DNA of 64,000 nucleotides from Niallia endozanthoxylica (GTDB taxonomy: Bacteria; Bacillota; Bacilli; Bacillales; Cytobacillaceae): positions 620,001 to 684,000 of the forward strand of contig NZ_VYKL01000015.1 in NCBI RefSeq assembly GCF_008710145.1, read 5' to 3'. The notes under the pieces were generated by a model that did not search any database, was not told the DNA's origin, and was given only the letters and a program-made list of their open reading frames with translations. Position numbers and translations under genes: made by a program. This document shows, piece by piece, positions 1 to 9,457 of this stretch; position 1 is the first letter of the stretch; each line of letters starts with the position of its first letter.

Positions 1-689
1 GAGATACCATCCTTCGCTAACCTTTCTGCCGCCTGGAGTGCAAAATGTACACAAAGGCCGTAAGTGATAACCGTTATATCTTCACCTTCCCGCTTCACAT
101 CCGCTTTCCCAATCGGAAGAACATAATCACTTTCCGGAACTTCACCTTTGATTAACCGGTAGGCCCGCTTATGTTCAAAAAACAGCACAGGATCTTCATC
201 ACGGATGGCTGCTTTAAGAAGTCCTTTTACGTCGTAGGGAGTTGACGGCATGACAATTTTCAATCCCGGCTGATTAGCAAACACAGCCTCTACTGATTGG
301 GAGTGATACAAGGCACCGTGAACGCCGCCTCCGTAAGGAGCCCGAATGACAATCGGACAGCTCCAGTCATTATTTGATCTGTAGCGGATTCTTGCCGCTT
401 CTGAAATAATTTGATTGACTGCGGGCATAATAAAATCAGCAAATTGCATTTCTGCTATTGGTCTCATACCGTACATGGCCGCACCGATTCCTACGCCTGC
501 AATGGCAGACTCAGCTAAAGGGGTATCCATGACTCTTTGTTCACCAAATTGCTCATATAAACCTTGTGTTGCTTTAAACACACCACCTTTTTTCCCAACA
601 TCCTCACCTAATACAAATACTCTTCTGTCTCTTTCCATTTCCTCGCGAATCGCCATTGTAACGGCTTCTATATAAGAGATGATTGCCAT
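1..689 (-). CDS. bkdAB: Branched-chain 2-oxo acid dehydrogenase E1 beta subunit (partial)
   Basis: This is the beta subunit of the E1 (decarboxylating) component of the branched-chain 2-oxo acid dehydrogenase complex. With BkdAA it binds thiamine diphosphate and decarboxylates the keto acids of Val, Leu and Ile, feeding branched-chain acyl-CoA to energy metabolism and anteiso/iso fatty acid synthesis. About 229 codons are visible and the C terminus lies beyond base 1. The protein begins MAIISYIEAVTMAIREEM and contains the family's VLGEDVG, YGMRPIAEMQF and GGGVHGALYHSQ segments. A GGGGG ribosome binding site precedes the ATG. It follows bkdAA with a 10-bp gap, so the two are co-transcribed. 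The E2 gene bkdB is expected just outside the window. Confidence 0.95.
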   Translation of the reverse strand, partial: MAIISYIEAVTMAIREEMERDRRVFVLGEDVGKKGGVFKATQGLYEQFGEQRVMDTPLAESAIAGVGIGAAMYGMRPIAEMQFADFIMPAVNQIISEAARIRYRSNNDWSCPIVIRAPYGGGVHGALYHSQSVEAVFANQPGLKIVMPSTPYDVKGLLKAAIRDEDPVLFFEHKRAYRLIKGEVPESDYVLPIGKADVKREGEDITVITYGLCVHFALQAAERLAKDGI

Positions 690-699
690 TATTATCCCC

Positions 700-1695
700 C
701 TATCCTCTTGCATACACGTAATCAAATACTTGTTCAGGGTCAGCATATGGCGCTTGTTCAGCATAATCCGTTGCTTCGTTTACAAGTAATGTCACACGGT
801 CATTTATTTCCTTTTCCTTTTTCTCATCTAGAACACAGGCATCTTTTAAATATGTTGTAAAGGCAGCAATGGGATCTTTTGTTTTTGCTTCTTCTACTTC
901 CTCTTGTGTTCGATAACTCCTGTCATCATCATCTGAGGAATGAGGTGTGAGACGATACGAGATTGTTTCAATAAGGGTAGGTCCTTCACCTCTTCTTCCT
1001 CTTTCAGCCGCTTTTTTTACAGCTTCATAAACTGCAAGCGGATCATTTCCATCAATGGTATATCCTGGCATCCCATAGCCAATTGCACGGTCAGACACCT
1101 TTTCGCAACCAAGCTGTTTATCGATTGGAACTGAAATCGCATATTTATTGTTTTCGCACATGAAAATAACCGGCAGCTTGTGTACGCCTGCAAAATTAGC
1201 TCCTTCATGAAAGTCGCCTTGGTTTGAAGAACCTTCTCCAAATGTAACGAAAGAAACAATATTTTCTCCAGACATTCTTGCTGCAAGAGCTATTCCTACC
1301 GCATGGGGAACCTGTGTCGTTACAGGTGATGACCCAGTAACAATTCTATTTTTCCGTTGGCCGAAATGCCCGGGCATCTGCCGTCCGCCAGAGTTTGGAT
1401 CCTCAGCCTTCGCAAATCCTGAAAGCATAATTTCTTTAGCTGTCATTCCGAATGCAAGAACAACCCCTACATCTCTGTAATAGGGAAGGACATAATCATG
1501 CTTCCGATCAAGAGCAAACGCAGCTCCAACCTGTGCTGCTTCCTGGCCTTGACAGGATATAACAAACGGAATTTTCCCTGCTCTATTTAATAACCACATT
1601 CGTTCATCGATTTTCCGTGCTAAGAGCATGGTCTCATACATTTCTAATACGGTATCATCACTCAAACCTAATGAACTGTGACGGTTTTCTGCCAT
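700..1695 (-). CDS. bkdAA: Branched-chain 2-oxo acid dehydrogenase E1 alpha subunit
   Basis: E1 alpha subunit (331 aa, full length) of the branched-chain keto acid dehydrogenase; it carries most of the thiamine diphosphate site and forms an alpha2-beta2 heterotetramer with BkdAB. The ThDP-binding signature is visible at about residues 155-185 as GEGSSNQGDFHEG ending in ENN, with Glu in place of the usual second-position Asp, as I recall for Bacillus BkdAA. The SSDDDDRSYR segment near residue 265 matches the phosphorylation-loop region of the family. The ATG start has a good GGAGG-type site 8 bases upstream. It sits between lpdV and bkdAB in the usual bkd operon order. Confidence 0.97.
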   Translation of the reverse strand: MAENRHSSLGLSDDTVLEMYETMLLARKIDERMWLLNRAGKIPFVISCQGQEAAQVGAAFALDRKHDYVLPYYRDVGVVLAFGMTAKEIMLSGFAKAEDPNSGGRQMPGHFGQRKNRIVTGSSPVTTQVPHAVGIALAARMSGENIVSFVTFGEGSSNQGDFHEGANFAGVHKLPVIFMCENNKYAISVPIDKQLGCEKVSDRAIGYGMPGYTIDGNDPLAVYEAVKKAAERGRRGEGPTLIETISYRLTPHSSDDDDRSYRTQEEVEEAKTKDPIAAFTTYLKDACVLDEKKEKEINDRVTLLVNEATDYAEQAPYADPEQVFDYVYARG

Positions 1696-1760
1696 AAAAA
1701 AACCTCCTGAAGCTTCATATTTAAATTACCCATCGCTCCCACGACGGGGGTATTAGCGTT

Positions 1761-3182
1761 TCATCCATGAATCGCCTTTCCTTCAATTAGCCATGCCGCC
1801 TCACCGACTACCTCTGAAAGGCTTGGGTGCGGATGAATCGTTTGCCCTATCTCCCATGGTGTTGCATCAAGAACCCTTGCAAGACTTGCTTCTGATATTA
1901 AATCTGTTACATGAGGTCCAATCATATGAACGCCGAGTAAATCATTCGTATCTTCATCTACAATCATTTTGACAAACCCATCAACTTCGCCAAAAACTAA
2001 AGCTTTCCCTATGGAGCGAAAAGAAAATTTGCCTGTTTTAATTTGATATCCTTTATTTCTAGCTTCCTCTTCTGTTAAGCCTACCTTTGCTGCCTCAGGG
2101 TAACTGTAGATACAAGTGGGAATATGAGAATAATTAAGGGGATTCGGTTCCTTGTTTGCTATATGCTCAATCGCTGTCATTCCTTCATGTGATGCAACAT
2201 GAGCAAGCTGAATCCCTCCAATACAATCTCCAATTGCGTAAATATGGGATTCTTTTGTTTGATAATACTCATTTGTGATAATAAAGCCCTTATCAATCCC
2301 AATATCCGTATTCTCTAGTCCAATGCCCTCTAGATTTGCCTGTCTTCCGACGGAAATCAGCAGCTTTTCTGCTGAATACGCCTTGACTTCCCCCTTTACT
2401 TCAGCTGAAATCACAACCCCATCACCTGTTTTTATGGTATCTGGAAGCACTTTTGCACTTGTTATTACTTTAATGCCTCTCTTTTTAAATAAACGCTGCA
2501 TTTCTCTTGATATCTCTTTATCTTCAGCAGGGATAAGTGATTCGGCATATTCCAAAATGGTTACATCCACTCCAAAGTCTGACAATAACGATGCCCACTC
2601 AACACCAATCACACCTCCGCCAATAATTAAAATGGATTTTGGCAAGGTTTCCATATCTAATGCTTCATCAGATGTCATAACAAAATGACCGTCTGCCTCT
2701 ATACCAGGCAATTGCTTGGGTCTTGAACCAGTTGCAATAATCACATTTTTCGGAATGAGCATTTCATTTTCTTCACCATTATTCATTTCAACCGAAATCG
2801 TGCCCGGTAATGGAGAGAAAATAGAAGGACCTAAAATTCGCCCTGTACCCTCAAAAACATCAATTTTTCCTTTTTTCATTAAATGCTGTACACCATTATG
2901 AAGCTGCGAGACAATTTTATCCTTACGCTCTTGAACTTTAACTAAGTTCAATGTCACTTCATTTGTCTCAACACCAAACTCCTCACTGCCTTTTGCCGTT
3001 CGATAAACTTCCGCACTTCTTAGCAATGCCTTGGTCGGTATACAGCCTTTATGAAGACAAGTACCACCAAGTTTATTTCTTTCCACTATCGCCGTTTTAA
3101 AACCTAGTTGTGCAGCTCGGATTGCAGCCACATATCCCCCAGGGCCTCCACCGAGTATGACAACATCATATTCCTGTGCCAA
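1761..3182 (-). CDS. lpdV: Dihydrolipoamide dehydrogenase (E3) of the bkd complex
   Basis: E3 component (473 aa) that reoxidises dihydrolipoamide on the E2 subunit using FAD and NAD+. Visible motifs are the N-terminal FAD fold GGGPGGYVAAIRAAQ, the redox-active disulfide in GGTCLHKGCIPTKA (about residues 40-53), an NAD-binding GGGVIGVEW motif near 188-196, and the C-terminal catalytic dyad region HPHPSLSEVVGEA. The start is TTG with a strong GGGAGG site 7 bases upstream; no better ATG exists. It lies 13 bp after buk and 65 bp before bkdAA, so it is the bkd-dedicated E3 (LpdV) rather than the pyruvate dehydrogenase PdhD. Confidence 0.95.
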   Translation of the reverse strand: MAQEYDVVILGGGPGGYVAAIRAAQLGFKTAIVERNKLGGTCLHKGCIPTKALLRSAEVYRTAKGSEEFGVETNEVTLNLVKVQERKDKIVSQLHNGVQHLMKKGKIDVFEGTGRILGPSIFSPLPGTISVEMNNGEENEMLIPKNVIIATGSRPKQLPGIEADGHFVMTSDEALDMETLPKSILIIGGGVIGVEWASLLSDFGVDVTILEYAESLIPAEDKEISREMQRLFKKRGIKVITSAKVLPDTIKTGDGVVISAEVKGEVKAYSAEKLLISVGRQANLEGIGLENTDIGIDKGFIITNEYYQTKESHIYAIGDCIGGIQLAHVASHEGMTAIEHIANKEPNPLNYSHIPTCIYSYPEAAKVGLTEEEARNKGYQIKTGKFSFRSIGKALVFGEVDGFVKMIVDEDTNDLLGVHMIGPHVTDLISEASLARVLDATPWEIGQTIHPHPSLSEVVGEAAWLIEGKAIHG

Positions 3183-3195
3183 AGAAAAACCTCCC

Positions 3196-4302
3196 TTACC
3201 TATTTAACAAACCTTCTGATTTACCCATGTATTCCTTAGCTAGTTCTTCTCCTCGTAAAACCCTTAAAGCACCTTCAGCTAATGCAAGCAGTTCATTTTC
3301 ACCAGGATGTACATATACATCAGCAATCCAACATACGCGATCACTAATTTCCCTGACAAAGTTCTTTTTTGAAGCTAATTCTCCGGTTAAGACAATTCCA
3401 TCAACCTTCCCTTTTAACACTACACTGGCTGCACCAATTTCCTTTGCTATTTGATAAGCCATCGCAGAATATATTAAGCCGGCTTTTTTGTCACCTGCAG
3501 CAATTCTCTCTTCAATTTCATCCGGATTATTTGTACCTAAGTAACCAATAAACCCGCCTTTTCCAACTAGCAATTTCATTACTTCTTCCTTGGACAATTC
3601 ACCTGAAAAACATAAATCAACAACATCGCCTACAGGAACAGCTCCTGCTCTTTCCGGACAAAAAGGCCCTTCCCCAAGCAAGCCATTGTTGACATCAATC
3701 ACCCTTCCTTTCTGATGTGCTCCAATGGTAATTCCGCCGCCCATATGGGCCACAATTAAATTGACGGCTTCATAATGACTGTTCAACTCTTTTGCAACCC
3801 GGTGCGCTACTGCTTTATGATTTAAAGCATGGAAGATACTTTTTCGTTCAATGATTGGCAGCCCCGATACTCTTGCAATTTCGTCCAGCTCATCTACAAC
3901 CACCGGATCTACAATATAAGCAGGTATATTAAGCCCTTGAGCAATATCAAAGGCAAGTAATCCTCCGAGATTTGAGGCATGCTCTCCTGAATAACCTTGT
4001 TTTAAATCCGAGAGCATTTTTTCATTTACTTGATATGTTCCTCCCTCAATTGGACGAAGCAAACCGCCGCGTGCGCATACAGCATGAAGCCTTGAAAGAT
4101 TAATGCCTTCTTCATGCAGCGCTTGAAGGATACTATCTTTCCGGAAATCAAATTGCTCTATAATGTTGGAATAAGACTCTGTTGCTTCAATATTATGTTT
4201 GATATTTTTTTCCCAGATAGAAATTTCATTTTCAAACACAGCAATTCTTGTACTTGTAGAACCAGGATTTATGGTTAAGATGCGATGCTTTTGTTCGCGC
4301 AA
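3196..4302 (-). CDS. buk: Butyrate kinase
   Basis: Butyrate/branched-chain fatty acid kinase (368 aa, ASKHA fold), which converts acyl-phosphate and ADP to the free acid and ATP. The family's [19 protein letters not shown] phosphate-binding N terminus, the [11 protein letters not shown] and [10 protein letters not shown] segments, and the C-terminal [17 protein letters not shown] segment are all visible. The TTG at 4302 is preferred because the GGAGG site is then 8 bases upstream; an in-frame GTG at 4311 lies inside that site. Its normal partner ptb (phosphotransbutyrylase), which makes the acyl-phosphate substrate, is absent from this operon, so Buk must rely on a ptb elsewhere or on another acyl-phosphate source. 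Confidence 0.93.
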   Translation of the reverse strand: MREQKHRILTINPGSTSTRIAVFENEISIWEKNIKHNIEATESYSNIIEQFDFRKDSILQALHEEGINLSRLHAVCARGGLLRPIEGGTYQVNEKMLSDLKQGYSGEHASNLGGLLAFDIAQGLNIPAYIVDPVVVDELDEIARVSGLPIIERKSIFHALNHKAVAHRVAKELNSHYEAVNLIVAHMGGGITIGAHQKGRVIDVNNGLLGEGPFCPERAGAVPVGDVVDLCFSGELSKEEVMKLLVGKGGFIGYLGTNNPDEIEERIAAGDKKAGLIYSAMAYQIAKEIGAASVVLKGKVDGIVLTGELASKKNFVREISDRVCWIADVYVHPGENELLALAEGALRVLRGEELAKEYMGKSEGLLNR

Positions 4303-4421
4303 TAGAGCCACCTCCTAAAGATTGGTCATTCTGACACAGGCCATTACCATTTTGTTATGTATCATTATGGAGGATAGAAGTCCCTCTTCTGTCCCCCACA
4401 TGCATAATCCAGTTCCAATGT

Positions 4422-5525
4422 CTAACTCCCACGCCTGCTTAAGATATGATGACCATTCTGCAGAAATTGTGCTCGGGAATGTTTTATACTATTTATTCTT
4501 TCTTCGGCTATCCTGTCAGCCGCTTTATAGGTTGGAATTTGATCCCGTTTTGAAATCGCAATTACTCTTTCAATATTGTGATAAATCATCGTCTCTACTT
4601 TTCTCATAGCCCGATCACGATTATAACCATACAGCTCATCTGCGACATTAATGACACCGCCGGCATTTATAATATAGTCAGGCGCATATACAATACCCTT
4701 TTCATGAAGCATATCTCCATGTTTTGAATCCTTTAACTGATTATTTGCAGAACCGGCAATCACTTTTGCCTTCAACTTCGGTATGGTCATGTCATTTAAG
4801 GTTGCTCCAAGAGCACAGGGTGAATAAATATCGCATTCGACTGAATAGATATCTCTAGGATCAACGGCTGCTGCATTAAACTCTTGAACTGCTCTGTTTA
4901 CAGCATCCTTATTAATATCTGTCACAATAAGCTTTGCCCCTTCTTCATGCAGATGACGACAAAGAGCGTATGCTACGTTCCCTATTCCTTGAACTGCGAC
5001 AACCTTTCCCTCTAGTGAATCCGAGCCAAATACTTCCTTTACTGCTGCTTTCATTCCCTGATACACTCCATATGCTGTGACAGGGGACGGGTTCCCCGAA
5101 GACCCAAACTCGGGCGAAATCCCGGTTACAAAATCTGTCTCTTCACGAACCATATCCATATCAGAGACGGTTGTTCCCACGTCCTCTGCGGTTATATACC
5201 TGCCATTTAAGCCTTGAATATAGCGTCCAAATGCGCGAAATAAGGCTTCACTTTTATCCTTACGCGGATCACCAATAATGACGGCTTTCCCTCCTCCAAG
5301 ATTTAATCCAGCCGCAGCATTTTTATAAGTCATTCCCCGAGCTAGCCTAAGCGCATCTTCTATAGCTTCGGCTTCTGATGCATATGTCCACATTCGGGCT
5401 CCCCCTAATGCCGGTCCCAATGTGGTATCATGAATAGCAATAATCGCTCTTAAGCCCGATGACCGATCTTGACAAAAAACAAGCTGTTCATAATCATACC
5501 TTTCTAAATGTTCAAACAAATCCAT
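4422..5525 (-). CDS. bcd: Leucine (branched-chain amino acid) dehydrogenase
   Basis: NAD-dependent leucine dehydrogenase (367 aa) of the Glu/Leu/Phe/Val dehydrogenase family; it deaminates Leu, Val and Ile to the 2-oxo acids used by the Bkd complex. Motifs include [15 protein letters not shown], the catalytic-lysine segment [18 protein letters not shown] (about residues 73-90), the NAD-binding [12 protein letters not shown] motif near 180, and the conserved C terminus [16 protein letters not shown]. The ATG at 5525 has a GGAG site; an upstream in-frame ATG at 5588 has none and lies in the promoter leader. As the first gene of the operon it directly follows the sigma-54 promoter at 5675..5691. 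Confidence 0.96.
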   Translation of the reverse strand: MDLFEHLERYDYEQLVFCQDRSSGLRAIIAIHDTTLGPALGGARMWTYASEAEAIEDALRLARGMTYKNAAAGLNLGGGKAVIIGDPRKDKSEALFRAFGRYIQGLNGRYITAEDVGTTVSDMDMVREETDFVTGISPEFGSSGNPSPVTAYGVYQGMKAAVKEVFGSDSLEGKVVAVQGIGNVAYALCRHLHEEGAKLIVTDINKDAVNRAVQEFNAAAVDPRDIYSVECDIYSPCALGATLNDMTIPKLKAKVIAGSANNQLKDSKHGDMLHEKGIVYAPDYIINAGGVINVADELYGYNRDRAMRKVETMIYHNIERVIAISKRDQIPTYKAADRIAEERINSIKHSRAQFLQNGHHILSRRGS

Positions 5526-5674
5526 GATGATCACTCCAAGGTGTAATATATTTTTTACCTCCCAGCCTGACCCTTCAAACCTATTCATTTATCAATTATA
5601 GCTGCGAAGTCTTTCGTCAAGTTGATTCTCAAAACAACAATGAGTATTTACGTCTTTATCTCTCCAATGTTTAA

Positions 5675-5691
5675 TGCAAGAATCATGCCAA
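5675..5691 (-). promoter_or_regulatory. Sigma-54 (SigL) -24/-12 promoter of the bkd operon
   Basis: Read on the minus strand this is TTGGCATGATTCTTGCA, a near-perfect match to the sigma-54 consensus TGGCAC-N5-TTGCW with the GG and GC dinucleotides 10 bp apart. It lies 150 bp upstream of the bcd start, and the adjacent upstream gene encodes BkdR, a sigma-54-dependent activator. Transcription should begin about 12 bases downstream, near 5663. The assignment of promoter, activator and operon is mutually consistent. Confidence 0.92.
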
Positions 5692-5820
5692 CATTTTAAT
5701 AAAAAGCTGTAAACGGCTCATGAAGCTAAATGTCTAGTAATAACCACACACCCATCGCGAACACAGACGTCAGTGTATTCTATTCAAATTCATTTTGTAC
5801 AATCAGTTAAGAAAATTCTT

Positions 5821-5846
5821 GCATGCAAATGAAATTTATTGCATGC
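5821..5846. repeat. Perfect inverted repeat across the bkdR stop codon
   Basis: GCATGCAA (5821-5828) and TTGCATGC (5839-5846) form an 8-bp perfect inverted repeat with a 10-base spacer, spanning the last codons and stop of bkdR. It lies about 145 bp upstream of the -24/-12 element, a typical distance for an enhancer of a sigma-54 promoter. No T-tract follows, so it is a poor terminator. A BkdR upstream activating site is my inference. Confidence 0.45.
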
Positions 5847-7899
5847 TTATATTTGCAATTTTATATTTTTCAAGCTTGTAGTATAAATTCCTTATTGATA
5901 AACCGAGCTCCTTGGCAGTCATTGTTTTATTTCCAGCGTTTTTCATAAGAGCCTTGGAAATGATTGCTTTCTCAAAATCCTCTACCATCGCAGCTAAAGA
6001 TCCGCCTAGTTTGAAATCCTCTGACGCATTCTCATTCACCTGCGATCTTGTATGAAGATCTAATAAATGATTTACCGCAATAAGCGTTTCATTATTATTC
6101 ATAAAAATAATCGCTCTTCTTAAGATATTGTCAAGCTCTCTGACATTTCCCGGCCAATCATAAGCCTTAAGTTTTATTAAAGCCTGCTCAGTCAGTCCTT
6201 CGATATTTCTGCCATATTCCTGGTTAATTTTTTCAATTAATCGGGAACTTAATATCTCAATATCCTCTTTACGCATTTTAAGCGCGGGAATATGAATCGG
6301 CATTTGATTTAAACGATAAAATAAATCCTCCCGAAAAGCACCATTTACCATTCCTTTTTCTAAATTGACATTTGTTGCTGCAATGACGCGGACATTTAAT
6401 GATATCGGTTTTGTTCCGCCCACTCTGATAATCTCATTTTCCTGAAGAACCCGAAGTAATTTCACTTGTGTACTTATTGACAATTCTCCAATTTCATCCA
6501 AAAAAATGCTTCCATTATCTGCTTCTTCAAATAGCCCTCTTTTTCCGCCTCTTTTCGCACCTGTAAACGCTCCTTCTTCATAGCCAAATAACTCGCTTTC
6601 TAGTAATGATTCATTTAAAGCTGCGCAATTTACACGAATGAATTTATTGTATTTACGATCACTGGCATTATGAATCGCATGAGCAAACAACTCTTTCCCT
6701 GTCCCCGACTCCCCGCGAAGCAATATGGTTGCCGGCGTTTTCGCCGCCAGTTTTGCCTGTTCAAGTGCCAGCTTCATAATGTCAGAGGTACCGACAATAT
6801 CCTCAAATGAATATTTTGCTTCCAGTTTACGAATGATTTGTCTTGCTCGATGAAGTTCTCTATTTAAATTTTTTATTTCTGAGACGTCATGGATGACACC
6901 AACACTACCCTTTAATTTGCCATCAACTATAATAGGAGCACCATTCACAATAACCTCTCGCTTATTGGGACCTACCCTCATGGGAACTCCCCGTACCTCC
7001 CTCCTTGTTTTCAACACCTTCATATGCACACTTTCACCCTCTGCAATATCGGTTGTCGCAGGCTTCCCAATGACCTGTTCCTCCATTAAACCTGTGATTC
7101 TTGAATAGGCTGGGTTAATCATCATCCCAATTCCATGCTCGTCCACAACAGATATGGCTTCATTACTCGAATGAAAAATGGCTTCCAACTTTGTCTGGAA
7201 TTCCTTCAAGTCAGTAATTTGTTCGGCCAAATGTACCGCTTCCGTTATTTCTTTAAATACAGCAACTGCCCCTATCAATAACCCATGTTCCTCGATAATA
7301 GGGATTCTTGTTGAAATAATTTTCATGCCATTCTCTAGCAGCAGTTCTTGATTTGCTTCAACCTTTCTTGTCCTCATAACCCTTGGAAGCAAGCTTGACG
7401 GAATCACATTCCTAATATGCTTTCCAACTGCATCCTTCATCCTTGTTCCGATCATATTTTCCGCACTCTTATTGAGAAGTATGACATTCTCTTCATGATT
7501 GATCACAATCATGCCTTCAGTAGTTGAATTAAAAATTAAATTATACTTATACGTTTCATTTTGGATTCTCTTAATAAGCCTTTCTTTGTCTTTAAACAAT
7601 TTAACAAGTAAAAAGGCTACACTCCCTGGTATTAATACAGTTTCTTTACCGAAAACATTTCGCAAGTCACTAAAAACCTCACTTTTACCGGTAACCTCTA
7701 TGATCATATCTATTTTCTTGTCCTTATAAAGACGCCAGTCTAAATCGGTTCTCAGCCCCTTTTCTCTGGCCCATTTCATACCTGGAGCTTCAGGATTCAC
7801 ATCAATTACGGCCTCTAATGTCAGTGCAGTTGACTCCTGAATAATTTGAAGGAGGGCTGTTCCACCTCTGCCCGCTCCCACAATCATAACTGTTTGCAT
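5836..7899 (-). CDS. bkdR: Sigma-54-dependent transcriptional activator BkdR
   Basis: Activator of the bkd operon (687 aa). In order it has an N-terminal Rossmann-like segment beginning [18 protein letters not shown] (about 1-110), two PAS domains (about 115-220 and 230-345), a sigma-54-interacting AAA+ domain with Walker A GESGTGKE, the sigma-54-contacting GAFTGA loop and Walker B FLDEIGEL (about 365-600), and a C-terminal Fis-type HTH (about 640-687). The ATG at 7899 is chosen because GGGGAG lies 8 bases upstream; an in-frame ATG at 7920 has no site. In B. subtilis BkdR responds to isoleucine or valine. Its target promoter lies just downstream. Confidence 0.95.
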   Translation of the reverse strand: MQTVMIVGAGRGGTALLQIIQESTALTLEAVIDVNPEAPGMKWAREKGLRTDLDWRLYKDKKIDMIIEVTGKSEVFSDLRNVFGKETVLIPGSVAFLLVKLFKDKERLIKRIQNETYKYNLIFNSTTEGMIVINHEENVILLNKSAENMIGTRMKDAVGKHIRNVIPSSLLPRVMRTRKVEANQELLLENGMKIISTRIPIIEEHGLLIGAVAVFKEITEAVHLAEQITDLKEFQTKLEAIFHSSNEAISVVDEHGIGMMINPAYSRITGLMEEQVIGKPATTDIAEGESVHMKVLKTRREVRGVPMRVGPNKREVIVNGAPIIVDGKLKGSVGVIHDVSEIKNLNRELHRARQIIRKLEAKYSFEDIVGTSDIMKLALEQAKLAAKTPATILLRGESGTGKELFAHAIHNASDRKYNKFIRVNCAALNESLLESELFGYEEGAFTGAKRGGKRGLFEEADNGSIFLDEIGELSISTQVKLLRVLQENEIIRVGGTKPISLNVRVIAATNVNLEKGMVNGAFREDLFYRLNQMPIHIPALKMRKEDIEILSSRLIEKINQEYGRNIEGLTEQALIKLKAYDWPGNVRELDNILRRAIIFMNNNETLIAVNHLLDLHTRSQVNENASEDFKLGGSLAAMVEDFEKAIISKALMKNAGNKTMTAKELGLSIRNLYYKLEKYKIANISMQ

Positions 7900-7987
7900 A
7901 TATACTCCCCTTCTATGCAATTTATTTCGTACTTCATTATATTTATGAAAAATCTTTCATATTCATATAGTCATGTTACCATATTTC

Positions 7988-8016
7988 TTGACAAATGCCC
8001 CCAATGCTTTATCATT
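7988..8016 (+). promoter_or_regulatory. Possible sigma-A promoter for yqzF
   Basis: TTGACA (7988-7993), a 17-base spacer and ATCATT (8011-8016) lie just upstream of the yqzF ribosome binding site. The -35 is perfect but the -10 is weak, so the call is tentative. Confidence 0.4.
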
Positions 8017-8049
8017 TTTATATACAAGTGAATGAAGGGATTATTTGTT

Positions 8050-8310
8050 ATGAATAGAATTGTAGCACTAGTGATATTATTAATTCCTGGAATTATCGCG
8101 GCAATTGGCGTGAAGCTAATGAGAGATATGGTGTTTAACATCCTGCATAATCCTTTTCCTTTTTTATGGCTTCAATTTCTCATTGGATTATTAATGTTTC
8201 TTGCAGGTCTGTGGTTTATTGCTGGTTTCATTCTGCATCGGGATCGAAAAAGAAATAAGGTACAGCCTCGTTTCCAAACAGAGAATAAAAAAGAAGAAAA
8301 CAAGAAATAA
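8050..8310 (+). CDS. yqzF: DUF2627 membrane protein YqzF
   Basis: Small membrane protein (86 aa) of unknown function. It has a hydrophobic N-terminal segment (about residues 3-19, IVALVILLIPGIIAAIG), a KLMRD motif, a second long hydrophobic segment (about 33-64) and a basic, lysine-rich tail. It resembles B. subtilis YqzF in sequence and in its divergent position next to bkdR. The ATG at 8050 is preferred over an in-frame ATG at 8032 because an AAGGG site lies about 12 bases upstream. It is a single-gene unit that ends at a hairpin terminator. Confidence 0.82.
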   Translation: MNRIVALVILLIPGIIAAIGVKLMRDMVFNILHNPFPFLWLQFLIGLLMFLAGLWFIAGFILHRDRKRNKVQPRFQTENKKEENKK

Positions 8311-8382
8311 GAGACCATCCAAAATGCGTAACTTCTGCCCATTCTGAAGCTACGCTTTTTATTTTTGGAAATGATCTCTTTT
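8311..8382. terminator. Bidirectional terminator between yqzF and the glycerophosphodiesterase gene
   Basis: A long imperfect inverted repeat, GAGACCATCCAAAA at 8311 pairing with TTTTGGAAATGATCTC ending at 8378, encloses an inner GCGTAaCTTCTG / GAAGcTACGC stem. Genes converge on it from both sides. Confidence 0.7.
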
Positions 8383-8386
8383 CCTA

Positions 8387-9130
8387 TCAATATTTTGTTT
8401 CCTTGTCTATTTGTTTCCTCACCCGAAGAGCCCTGACTGGATCATCCGTTATTAAGCCTGAACAGCCCAGCTTAATAAAATGAACCATATCCTTTTCTTT
8501 ATTCACTGTATAGGGTCTTACGGCCACTCCAGATTCTTCTGATTTTTTCACTACTTCATCTTTAAGTGTTTTGTACTTCGGGTGAATTCCTTTTGCACGA
8601 ATAGATTCAGCATAAATCCAGGGCATATACACCACTTGTCCCATAAGCGGAGCAGTTTCTATCTCAGGTGCTCTGCGATAACAATTAACAATACTATAAT
8701 GGTTAAAGGAAGAGATAATGATTCTTTCTGTTAGCCTATATTCACGAATAAGTTCAATGACCTTTTCTTCCATCCCCTGGTATGGAAAGATACTATTTTT
8801 CAGTTCGATATTACATATCAGACTATTTCCAGTTAACCATTTAAGAACTTCCCGCAGTGATGGTATTGGCTCTTTTTTTAAGTTCATTTTCATTCTAAAG
8901 CCAGCATTCAGTCTCTTTAACTCAGCATAGGTTAAATCCTTCACATATCCTTTTCCATTTGTTGTCCGGTCCACCGTTTCATCATGGATGACCACGACTT
9001 CTCCGTCCTTTGATAATTGAACATCTAGTTCAATTCCTTCAGCACCTGCTTTTTCCGCTTCTTTAAATGCTAACATCGTATTTTCTGGATAGAGTGCAGA
9101 ATAACCTCTATGTGCAAAAATTAAGGTCAT
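8387..9130 (-). CDS. yqiK: Glycerophosphodiester phosphodiesterase
   Basis: GDPD-family enzyme (247 aa) that hydrolyses glycerophosphodiesters to glycerol 3-phosphate and an alcohol, probably in the cytoplasm because no signal peptide is visible. The family's signature FAHRGYSALYPENTMLAF (about residues 4-21), EGIELDVQLSKDGEVVVIHDE (metal-binding Glu/Asp and His) and C-terminal GLITDDP motif are all present. The ATG at 9130 has a GGAGGG site; reading further upstream enters repeat element A1, whose translation is not conserved. It is the YqiK homologue by position, next to the bkd locus and spo0A. Confidence 0.9.
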   Translation of the reverse strand: MTLIFAHRGYSALYPENTMLAFKEAEKAGAEGIELDVQLSKDGEVVVIHDETVDRTTNGKGYVKDLTYAELKRLNAGFRMKMNLKKEPIPSLREVLKWLTGNSLICNIELKNSIFPYQGMEEKVIELIREYRLTERIIISSFNHYSIVNCYRRAPEIETAPLMGQVVYMPWIYAESIRAKGIHPKYKTLKDEVVKKSEESGVAVRPYTVNKEKDMVHFIKLGCSGLITDDPVRALRVRKQIDKETKY

Positions 9131-9173
9131 TATTATTCCCTCCAATAAAGGCCTTTTCCCCTTCATACCACAT

Positions 9174-9367
9174 ATATCAAATTCACCCGCCAAATTTGCG
9201 CCCGGATTTTTATAAAGCTTGCTCGATAAATTTCCTTTAAAAAATCGCAAGACTCGCCGGAGACTTAACTTTATTCAGCCTGAGTTTGAACCCCCACTGA
9301 ATTAGATAGTTTTTTTGCATTCATCCCCTACTTATAGAAGTGGAGGACTTCTGCTGAATGAAGCTAA
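9174..9367. repeat. Dispersed structured repeat, family A, copy 1
   Basis: About 194 bp. The right part is bounded by inverted repeats TTAACTTTATTCAGC (9265-9279) and GCTGAATGAAGCTAA (9353-9367), with an inner CCCCTACTT / AAGTGGAGG hairpin. The left part shares the CAAATTTGCGCCCGGATTTTTAT and GCTCGATAAATT motifs with the copies at 52509 and 53328. It fills the gap between the spo0A terminator and yqiK. No ORF or transposase is present. It looks like a non-autonomous mobile or RNA-type repeat; the family name is mine. Confidence 0.75.
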
Positions 9368-9370
9368 ATA

Positions 9371-9438
9371 AAAGGTCTGATTTCATTCATTCCGGTATAG
9401 TATATATATCCGGATAAAATGAAATCAGACCTTTTTTT
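9371..9438 (-). terminator. Terminator downstream of spo0A
   Basis: An inverted repeat of about 17 bp, AAAGGTCTGATTTCATT paired with AATGAAATCAGACCTTT, flanks an inner CCGG stem and carries T-runs on both strands. It starts 20 bp after the spo0A stop. Confidence 0.8.
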
Positions 9439-9457
9439 CACTTTTATTCTAACTCTT

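Noticed and set aside
2275..2688. Open frames antisense to lpdV, recN, dxs, gcvPB and other genes
   Set aside because: They mirror the codon structure of well-recognised genes on the other strand and lack ribosome binding sites and family similarity.
9131..9250. Extended N terminus of the glycerophosphodiesterase, and similar reading frames through repeat A (also near 52414..52608 and 53312..53425)
   Set aside because: The frames run through the non-coding repeat, differ between copies and have no ribosome binding site; good starts exist just downstream.
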